5,112 nt of DNA from the NCBI GenBank assembly GCA_027030285.1, contig JALVFC010000056.1, positions 1-5,112 of the forward strand, in the 5' to 3' direction. Both the position numbers and the translations under genes were made by a program. The stretch's first letter is position 1. Every line of letters begins with the position of its first letter. Below, one piece after another: positions 1 through 5,112 of the stretch. The stretch is from Thiotrichaceae bacterium (GTDB lineage: Bacteria; Pseudomonadota; Gammaproteobacteria; Thiotrichales; Thiotrichaceae). Below the pieces are notes generated by a model. The model did no database searches. It was not told the DNA's origin and was given only the letters and a program-made list of their open reading frames with translations.

Positions 1-578
1 GCGGGAGGATACATTGAGGCAAAGATCACCGAGCCAGTTAGCATTGCCACCAGCAGACCGATTGCCAGCACCAGGTATTTCAAGCGCCTGTCAAAACGCT
101 TGTTGCCAATTCTTAAACCTGCTTTGTGTAACAACAAACCAAGATTACTGTTCAGCTCATACAGAAAGGTTGCCGGGCAAATCCAGCCACAATAAAAGCG
201 CCCGAAAATCACGGTCAGGATAAAGGGGATAAATGCTGTCAGGATAAAAGGCCAGTACAGTTTCATACTGCCAGCAATTTGCCCCAGCACAGCAAGTGGA
301 TCACTTAATTGCAACTTGCCAAAAGTACCCGACCAGGTATTGCCTTTGAGTGCATCCAGTTGCTTTTCAGGGTCAGATACAAAAGGTTGGGTTATCGCCT
401 CCATCACATCGTAAATGCGTTTTTCAGAAGGCATCAGCAAGTCGTAGCCATGTGCAGCCACATAGGTTTGATAGACATGCAGAAAGGGAATAAGTATCAG
501 CATACCAAAAACAATGCTTAAGCTCAGCCAGCGCAACTTATTCAGGTGTTTCCAGAGAAAAAACGGTTTATTATTCAT
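1..578 (-). CDS. napH: NapH-like quinol dehydrogenase membrane subunit (partial, 3' end beyond window)
   Basis: This is the N-terminal 192 residues of a NapH-family polytopic iron-sulfur protein; the frame is still open at the left edge. NapH is known to work with NapG to pass electrons from quinol to the periplasmic nitrate reductase. I translated it by hand from ATG at 578 (MNNKPFFLWKHLNK). Visible are TM1 at about residues 17-40, TM2 at about 108-127 and TM3 at about 167-188. The family motif is FYCGWICP at 128-135, a CxxxCP signature with Cys130 and Cys134. The phrase LSDPLAVLG (91-99) matches the conserved DP-containing stretch before TM2. The loop between TM1 and TM2 is about 65 residues, longer than I recall in E. 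coli NapH. The start is supported by GGGAG (588-592), 9 bases upstream. It follows napG after 37 bases. The second CxxxCP motif and C-terminal ferredoxin clusters expected of NapH would lie outside the window. Family call is firm; a related NapH/CcoG-like protein is the alternative. Confidence 0.88.
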   Translation of the reverse strand, partial: MNNKPFFLWKHLNKLRWLSLSIVFGMLILIPFLHVYQTYVAAHGYDLLMPSEKRIYDVMEAITQPFVSDPEKQLDALKGNTWSGTFGKLQLSDPLAVLGQIAGSMKLYWPFILTAFIPFILTVIFGRFYCGWICPATFLYELNSNLGLLLHKAGLRIGNKRFDRRLKYLVLAIGLLVAMLTGSVIFASMYPP

Positions 579-587
579 TACTCTATT

Positions 588-592
588 CTCCC
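588..592 (-). promoter_or_regulatory. Shine-Dalgarno GGGAG for napH
   Basis: GGGAG on the minus strand lies 9 bases before ATG 578 in the 37-base napG-napH gap. The earlier ATG in the same gap (AATGAGG) reads into TAG after five codons, so it is not the start. Confidence 0.5.
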
Positions 593-615
593 AACCTCAT
601 TCTCCAGCTTTCAGC

Positions 616-1200
616 TTATCCATACTCTGGCATAATCCGGATAGCCTGTGGCATCTGGATACAGGAGCGTTCACACAAGCCGCAACCGACACACTTGTCA
701 GTCACATGCGGCTGCTCCAGTCTGCCAACATAGATAGCCACATCCGGTAACGGACACGCGCGATAGCACACACCGCAGGTTTTACCCTGGTAGGAAAGGC
801 ACAGATTCTCATCGACCACAGCCTTGCCCATATGAACATTTTGTAGTATAGGCTCCAGTTCACGTACTACTTTTTTCAGTGCATCAGTCGGACAAACATC
901 ACCACATTTCATACACAGAATACACGCCTGTTCCCGCGGGATAATATAAGGCGTATCCAGTGAAGCCAGCCCATTCTCCAGCCCAAAATACCGGATACAA
1001 TGATTGGGACAGGATTCGCCACATTGACCACAACGGATACAGCGACTCTCAAAATCATCCGCTGCCAGCGCTCCTGGTGGTCGCAAAAAGCGAGCGGATG
1101 TTTTCTGATCCGTTGAATAACTCACCCCCATTGCTACCTTTGACACCAAGGCACTCAGGCTAGTGGCTCCCAGGCCAGCAATGAAGGTTCGTCGTTTCAT
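616..1200 (-). CDS. napG: NapG-like periplasmic ferredoxin-type protein, four [4Fe-4S] clusters
   Basis: A 194-residue electron-transfer protein of the NapG/MauM family, expected to sit in the periplasm beside NapH and relay electrons from quinol toward NapA. It begins with a twin-arginine signal (MKRRTFIAGLGA, then a hydrophobic stretch to about residue 25). The phrase RPPGALAADDFESRC (40-54) matches the family's RPPGAL...C entry to cluster 1. Sixteen cysteines form four sets: 54/57/60/64, 93/96/99/103, 134/142/145/149 and 170/173/176/180. The third set has the wider first spacing seen in NapG. An additional Cys68 follows cluster 1. The protein is shorter than E. coli NapG (231 aa), ending soon after cluster 4. 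Its ATG lies 8 bases after the napA stop with no clear Shine-Dalgarno sequence and no nearby in-frame alternative, which suggests translational coupling to napA. Function as NapH partner is inferred from family and adjacency. Confidence 0.93.
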   Translation of the reverse strand: MKRRTFIAGLGATSLSALVSKVAMGVSYSTDQKTSARFLRPPGALAADDFESRCIRCGQCGESCPNHCIRYFGLENGLASLDTPYIIPREQACILCMKCGDVCPTDALKKVVRELEPILQNVHMGKAVVDENLCLSYQGKTCGVCYRACPLPDVAIYVGRLEQPHVTDKCVGCGLCERSCIQMPQAIRIMPEYG

Positions 1201-1208
1201 GATGATGG

Positions 1209-3929
1209 TTAGCCGATTTTCTCAATACGGGCAGCACTTTTCTTGAAGTCCACCTGTCCCGACACCGGATCCCAGGCACGGTTAGTCACGCGGTTAGCCA
1301 GCCATTTGTTTTTCTCCGGCACAGCACTGTCCGCCACTGACAGATTCCAGGGACCAAACATATAGCCACGCGGTACATTATTACGTGCGGGCTTGATCAG
1401 TGAATTGGTACCCACTTGCGCACGGGCTTCCAGATGCCCCCGCCGTGTGACCACACGCACCTTGTCGCCATCCTTGATACCCAGGTCTTTTGCATCCTCT
1501 GGATGCATTTCAACATACATCTCGGGAACCAGGCGACGAGTCGTTGGACTACGATTCGACTTGGCGGTATGAAAATGCTCATACACAACACCCAGACCAA
1601 ACCAGTAGGGGAACTTGTCCTTGGGAACATCCTGCCACTTCTTGCCACGATACTCCTCATCAGGCAGATCCGGTGTCAGACCGTTATCCCGTGCCTCCTT
1701 CAGCAGGGCAATATTGTCGATGGTATAAACATCTTTCTTCGTGCCAAACTCCATCAACTTCTCAGTGATTTCCTTGCGTTTGGAGTAGTCCTGGCGGCAA
1801 ATCTTCATGTGCACCTTGCCATCCTTGGTACGGAAATAGCCGTACGGACGATTTTTCCAGGTACCTTCCTGCGCCATATAACGACGTTTGGAGCCACCAT
1901 GTTTGGCAATGTCATAGGTAGGCGCTGGCCATTGAATACCGCGTAACTTTTTCAGCTGCTCGTAAGGTGACAGCTTATCAATCTTTTCGACTTCCAGAAT
2001 GCCAGTCAGGTCGGCATCTGTGCCCTCTGAGGCACGACAGATATCACGGAAAATCTCCTCGACATCGTAGAAGCCGTTTTCTTTCTTCTGGTAAGGAAGC
2101 ACCTTGTCCATATCCAGACCCAGCAGTTTGCCAATGCCTTTCGCCTTGTCGATAACCATATCCAGATCAGGTCGGCAACCTTCTGGCGGCATAGCGGCCT
2201 GTTCACAAATATTGATGCGCCGTTCGGAGCTGATATACACGCCATCCACTTCGCCCCAGGTTGCCGCAGGCAGAATCACATCGGCATACAGATTGTTGGG
2301 TGCATGCCGATAAATCTCCTGCACCACGTTAAAGGACTTCATCAAGGCAGGTCGCACCAGGTTCTCCTGATCCGGCAGGTCAATATGCGTTGCATAAACC
2401 AGGAACAGCGCTTTCACTTCATCTTTCAGAATACGCTCCATCATGCCAACCGCCATGCCGGGATTCTGTGAATTCAGCGCATTTTCCAGGTTCTTTGGCG
2501 GGATACGCCAGTGCTTTGCCATGTGCAGACGATGTTTGTCATTTTTCAATGGCTCATTGAAAGGCAAACGACCTGTCAAACCACCCGTGAAACGCTCACC
2601 CATCGCATTGGGCTGACCTGTCATGGAAAACGGACCACAACCTGGCTTGGCGACATTACCTGTCAGCGTCAGCAGGTTGACGATAGAGATAATATTATGT
2701 TGTCCATGGATATGCTGGTTATAGCCAATACCCCACATAATAATAACGCCGCCGTAACCATCGCCAGAATGCTTACCCTTGCTACGTTCCAGACGCTTGC
2801 GTGTCGCATCGGCAAACATACCGGCTACCTTGCGGATCAGATCGGGATTGACATCGTGGTTAGGACCACCCATACGATCCTGTACCTGTTCAGGGCTGTA
2901 GTTTTTCTTTACCTCATCAACATACTCTTCCCAGCCGGTGACATGCTCCTTGAGGAAATCCCAGTCGATCACGTCATCATGATCCTTGAGCAAGACATGA
3001 GCGATGGAGTTCAAAAAGCTGATATCACCATTTAATATCGGAACATGCACCGTATTTTTGGGATTGACGTCTTCATAACCCATGACCGTACCTGTGCGAC
3101 GCGGATCAACAACTACAGTAGGAATATCGTTTTTCTTTTTGTGATCGGCAATACGCCAGAAAATAATAGGGTGTGATTCACGGGCATTGTGTCCGAAGTG
3201 CATCACCATATCCGCCAGTTCAATATCTTCATAGGCTAGTGGAGGCGTATCTGAACCCAGTGTGGCGAAATAGCCGGTGACTGCCGAGGTCATACACATG
3301 CGTGCATTCGCTTCGATGGTATTGGAACCCAACACGCCTTTCATAAACAGGTTTTCCAGGTACTGACCTTCCATAGTGAGTTGACCTGAGCCATATAAAC
3401 CAATCGAGTTGCCAGTATATTTTTTGACAAAGTGGGCAATCTTGTGATCAATCATTTCACCGACTTTTTCATAGGGAACCCGCACAAAATGCTCATCATC
3501 AAACGAGCCTTTGGTCTTGCTGGTATATTCCAGATCACCATGATCCGGTTTATTCCATTCATCCCACACATCTTTTCTGACATAAGCATCACCTTCCAGG
3601 CGATCGACATAAATCGGTTCAGCGGCAGTCAACCCCTTGATACATTGCAAACCATAGTTGGTGGGGTGATCCTTGTCAGGACGCATGGATACGATTTTAC
3701 CATTTTCGACCTGAATAACCGTGCCACAACCCACACCACAATAGGGGCACTGTGCCAAAGCAGTCTTGCGGCTGGCGCTGCTGGTTTCTTTGGTTCCGGT
3801 AGCAGGTTCTGCTGCGGACAGCTCAGGGTTTGCACCTACCATTAAACTGGCACCTGTGGCTGCGCTGGTGGTAAACGCGCTGGTTTTCAGAAAATCCCGG
3901 CGAGTAAATCCTTTCTTTAATCTTTTCAT
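1209..3929 (-). CDS. napA: NapA-like periplasmic nitrate reductase catalytic subunit (Mo-bis-MGD, [4Fe-4S])
   Basis: A 906-residue molybdopterin oxidoreductase of the Nap/Nas branch; the expected reaction is nitrate to nitrite in the periplasm. A Tat signal (TRRDFLK, 9-15) precedes a hydrophobic stretch. The [4Fe-4S] site is CPYCGVGC (61-68) plus Cys96 in CIKG, whose Lys98 is the family's electron-path lysine. GSGQ (180-183) and NARMCM (208-213) follow; Cys212 is the predicted Mo ligand, which argues against formate dehydrogenase. Further marks are ESHP (251-254), DPRRTGT (275-281), GYNQH (402-406), KPGCGPFSMTGQPNAMG (428-444), YEHFHT (783-788) and the C-terminal DP..G..DFKKSA (887-899), close to E. 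coli NapA. It is longer than E. coli NapA (about 830 aa), with extra sequence around 712-770 and short insertions nearer the C-terminus. DPRRT and QPNAMG are more like NasA and monomeric NapA. Met before GxNQ is Ile401, and the acidic residue after the active-site Arg appears to be Phe447. ATG 3929 has AGAGG 8 bases upstream. Substrate is inferred, not proven. Confidence 0.93.
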   Translation of the reverse strand: MKRLKKGFTRRDFLKTSAFTTSAATGASLMVGANPELSAAEPATGTKETSSASRKTALAQCPYCGVGCGTVIQVENGKIVSMRPDKDHPTNYGLQCIKGLTAAEPIYVDRLEGDAYVRKDVWDEWNKPDHGDLEYTSKTKGSFDDEHFVRVPYEKVGEMIDHKIAHFVKKYTGNSIGLYGSGQLTMEGQYLENLFMKGVLGSNTIEANARMCMTSAVTGYFATLGSDTPPLAYEDIELADMVMHFGHNARESHPIIFWRIADHKKKNDIPTVVVDPRRTGTVMGYEDVNPKNTVHVPILNGDISFLNSIAHVLLKDHDDVIDWDFLKEHVTGWEEYVDEVKKNYSPEQVQDRMGGPNHDVNPDLIRKVAGMFADATRKRLERSKGKHSGDGYGGVIIMWGIGYNQHIHGQHNIISIVNLLTLTGNVAKPGCGPFSMTGQPNAMGERFTGGLTGRLPFNEPLKNDKHRLHMAKHWRIPPKNLENALNSQNPGMAVGMMERILKDEVKALFLVYATHIDLPDQENLVRPALMKSFNVVQEIYRHAPNNLYADVILPAATWGEVDGVYISSERRINICEQAAMPPEGCRPDLDMVIDKAKGIGKLLGLDMDKVLPYQKKENGFYDVEEIFRDICRASEGTDADLTGILEVEKIDKLSPYEQLKKLRGIQWPAPTYDIAKHGGSKRRYMAQEGTWKNRPYGYFRTKDGKVHMKICRQDYSKRKEITEKLMEFGTKKDVYTIDNIALLKEARDNGLTPDLPDEEYRGKKWQDVPKDKFPYWFGLGVVYEHFHTAKSNRSPTTRRLVPEMYVEMHPEDAKDLGIKDGDKVRVVTRRGHLEARAQVGTNSLIKPARNNVPRGYMFGPWNLSVADSAVPEKNKWLANRVTNRAWDPVSGQVDFKKSAARIEKIG

Positions 3930-3937
3930 CTTATATA

Positions 3938-3942
3938 CCTCT
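3938..3942 (-). promoter_or_regulatory. Shine-Dalgarno AGAGG for napA
   Basis: AGAGG on the minus strand sits 8 bases upstream of ATG 3929, within the 23-base gap after the diheme cytochrome. It supports the start that leaves a complete Tat signal (basic residues, TRRDFLK, hydrophobic stretch). Confidence 0.6.
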
Positions 3943-3952
3943 GTGATGCCTG

Positions 3953-4648
3953 TTATTTTTTGTCGCTACTGCTGTTTTCACTACCCAGCTCTCGCAAATA
4001 AACAATAATGTCTTCTATTTCCTGATCATCCAGATTTGCCAGACCATCAGCACCAGAAAATCCTTTCATGCGGGTATTGGAACGACCTTTCTTAATGGTT
4101 TCACGGATAAATCCATCTGATGCCTTGCTCAGAAAACCCATTTTGCCAATTGCCGTCCCCGTGCTGCCAGCTGCATAGCCATCACCCTTTGGACCATGAC
4201 AGTTTGAGCAGATATAGTGAAACCACTGTTCTCCAAGGCGCGGATCACCATGCGCATCCGGCTCGGCATCCACCTCTGCAGAACGATTGGGTCCTTTGGC
4301 GAAACTTCTCAGGTACGCAAGAATGGCACGACCTTTCTCTCTCCCGAGGTGAGCAAAGGGCGGCATACCCGTTCCGACGCGACCATCTCGCATGGTTCCA
4401 AGAATGAATTTATCACTGGCGATACTGAGAAACTCTGGGTTTGAAAGTGATGGAGCAAAGCCTGGTTTACCAATTGCATCCTTCTGATGACAAAAAACAC
4501 AGTTCTGCTCAAAGAGCTGTTTGCCTTCTGCCACCTTGCTGCTATCTGCACTAGCCGGGGCAGCATCCGCTGCATACAGCGAGGCTGCTAACCCCATTGC
4601 ACAGAGCAATCCTAGGGGGTATAAAAAAACATTTTTTCTTCTCATCAT
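3953..4648 (-). CDS. Exported diheme c-type cytochrome, probable electron donor to NapA
   Basis: A 231-residue protein with an N-terminal signal peptide (basic MMRRK, hydrophobic about 7-25, likely cleavage near the AADA at 26-29) and two class I cytochrome c domains. Domain 1 has haem site C50-VF-CH54 and probable axial Met95 in GTGMPPF. Domain 2 has C147-SN-CH151, followed by GPKGDG, and probable axial Met194 in TRMKGF. Each domain ends in a helix with the usual hydrophobic/Tyr-Leu pattern (AILAYLRSF, DIIVYLREL). This layout resembles CccA/cytochrome c4-like diheme proteins and differs from NapB, which is smaller and bis-His ligated. It lies between the NapC-like gene (51 bases) and napA (23 bases), so I infer it carries electrons to NapA in place of NapB or NapM. 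Two ATGs are adjacent (4646-4648 and 4643-4645); spacing from GAGG favours the second slightly, giving 230 residues. The C-terminus is Ser/Lys-rich. No specific gene name can be justified. Confidence 0.93.
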   Translation of the reverse strand: MMRRKNVFLYPLGLLCAMGLAASLYAADAAPASADSSKVAEGKQLFEQNCVFCHQKDAIGKPGFAPSLSNPEFLSIASDKFILGTMRDGRVGTGMPPFAHLGREKGRAILAYLRSFAKGPNRSAEVDAEPDAHGDPRLGEQWFHYICSNCHGPKGDGYAAGSTGTAIGKMGFLSKASDGFIRETIKKGRSNTRMKGFSGADGLANLDDQEIEDIIVYLRELGSENSSSDKK

Positions 4649-4652
4649 TTTT

Positions 4653-4656
4653 CCTC
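4653..4656 (-). promoter_or_regulatory. Shine-Dalgarno GAGG for the diheme cytochrome
   Basis: GAGG on the minus strand lies 4 bases before the first ATG (4646-4648) and 7 bases before the second (4643-4645). The 7-base spacing is the more usual one, so translation may begin at the second Met. The signal peptide is essentially unchanged by the choice. Confidence 0.6.
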
Positions 4657-4677
4657 GTTCCTCTGGTTGATCGTGTT

Positions 4678-4696
4678 TTCAGCTGAATCTGCTGAA
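4678..4696 (-). repeat. Short inverted repeat in the napC-cytochrome gap
   Basis: TTCAGC and GCTGAA are perfect 6-base inverted arms around a 7-base spacer. The second half also contains the 10-base palindrome TTCAGCTGAA. No T-run follows on the minus strand, so it is not a standard terminator. It could be a weak intercistronic hairpin affecting mRNA stability, or chance; this is the largest gap between genes in the window (51 bases). Confidence 0.3.
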
Positions 4697-4699
4697 CAG

Positions 4700-5112
4700 T
4701 TACCACTCCTCATTTCGCTGGTCAGGCATGTCTGTATGACATTCCTGACATTTAATTTTTTGCTGCTCAATCAATTTGTGCCAACCATCTATCACTGCCT
4801 CTTTATCAAAGCCATCTGGCAAATTATGCGAAATACCCTGATGGCATTGCACACAGGTCATCCCCCAGGCTTTACTCAGTTGATGCAATTTGCCCGCCTT
4901 GGTAGATTGCTTGTCCAGTACCATTGATTGAGCATCGTGGCAGTTCCGGCATTCGCGTGAGTTGGTTTCTGTCATGCTCTGCCACACATGACTGGCAAGC
5001 TGTGCTCGCTTGTTGACAAATTTCTGCCGCGTATCAATACTGCCTTTCATCCAGTGATATAGCTCATTGGTGGCACGAATTTTTCTCGCCACCTTGTACA
5101 CCCAGTCTTTTG
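4700..5112 (-). CDS. napC: NapC/NirT-family multihaem quinol dehydrogenase cytochrome (partial, 5' end beyond window)
   Basis: The C-terminal 136 residues of a membrane-anchored NapC/NirT/NrfH-family cytochrome, which oxidises quinol and passes electrons to periplasmic reductases. The frame is open to the right edge (KDWVYK...), so the GTG at 5101 is an internal valine rather than a start. Family marks counted from that Val are ELYHWMKGSIDT (13-24), the SRECRNCH haem site (48-55) and CVQCHQGISHNLPD (83-96), whose spacing of 32 residues matches haems 3 and 4 of E. coli NapC. A third motif, CQECH (118-122), lies near the C-terminus; usual NapC ends shortly after haem 4, so the whole protein may carry five haems. 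It is too short past haem 4 to contain a TorC-type C-terminal domain. The N-terminal anchor and haems 1-2 should lie beyond 5112. Being first visible in the cluster, it is a natural quinol-side entry point. Assignment to NapC rather than NirT or NrfH rests on napA context. Confidence 0.9.
   Translation of the reverse strand, partial: KDWVYKVARKIRATNELYHWMKGSIDTRQKFVNKRAQLASHVWQSMTETNSRECRNCHDAQSMVLDKQSTKAGKLHQLSKAWGMTCVQCHQGISHNLPDGFDKEAVIDGWHKLIEQQKIKCQECHTDMPDQRNEEW

Noticed and set aside
14..521. Two plus-strand open frames near the left edge (14-223 and 309-521)
   Set aside because: They are antisense to the partial napH, which runs open to the edge and has clear NapH motifs.
1416..1946. 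Plus-strand open frame of 176 aa inside napA
   Set aside because: It lies wholly antisense to napA, whose frame has strong family motifs; the translation shows no recognisable domain.
2511..3035. Plus-strand open frame of 174 aa inside napA
   Set aside because: Antisense shadow of conserved napA sequence around GYNQH and KPGCGPF; no family features of its own.
1209..3929. Formate dehydrogenase alpha subunit, suggested by CPYCGVGC
   Set aside because: The Mo-ligand region NARMCM, GSGQ, the FSMTGQPNAMG stretch and the C-terminal DFKK motif follow NapA/NasA, and the NapGH neighbours agree.
4678..4696. Rho-independent terminator after the NapC-like gene
   Set aside because: The stem is only 6 bases with a 7-base loop and no following T-run on the coding strand; the next gene starts 30 bases later.
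5099..5101. GTG as start codon of the NapC-like gene
   Set aside because: The frame continues upstream to the window edge, and the NapC family needs an N-terminal anchor and two more haem sites.

Overview
The window holds one gene cluster, all on the minus strand: a periplasmic nitrate reductase-like (Nap) respiratory module. Read 5'->3' on the minus strand, the order is a NapC/NirT-family multihaem cytochrome (3' part only, enters at 5112), a diheme class I c-type cytochrome, a NapA-like molybdopterin oxidoreductase, a NapG-like four-cluster ferredoxin and a NapH-like membrane protein (5' part only, leaves at 1). Gaps between genes are 51, 23, 8 and 37 bases. No promoter or terminator is visible, so the window looks like the interior of a longer operon. 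No RNA gene, mobile element or CRISPR array was seen.

Likely job: quinol is oxidised at the inner membrane by the NapC-like cytochrome and/or the NapGH pair. Electrons pass through the diheme cytochrome to the [4Fe-4S] cluster and Mo-bis-MGD centre of the NapA-like protein in the periplasm, where an oxyanion, most simply nitrate, is reduced. Both NapA and NapG carry twin-arginine signals. NapC and the small cytochrome are expected to be exported and haem-loaded in the periplasm.

The arrangement is not the textbook napDABC/napFDAGHBC. No napB, napD or napF lies between napC and napH. The slot before napA is filled by a diheme cytochrome with two Met-ligated class I domains. This recalls the napC-napM-napA-napD-napG-napH order of Desulfovibrio desulfuricans, but with a different cytochrome in the napM slot and without napD. 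The catalytic protein is long (906 aa), combines NapA hallmarks with NasA/monomeric-NapA features such as DPRRT, and changes residues near the expected active site. The NapC-like fragment has one more haem motif than expected for its half of the protein.

Organism: Gram-negative, with Tat export and periplasmic c-type cytochromes, and moderate base composition. A proteobacterium respiring nitrate, possibly a gammaproteobacterial sulfur oxidiser, would fit, but nothing in the window fixes the lineage.
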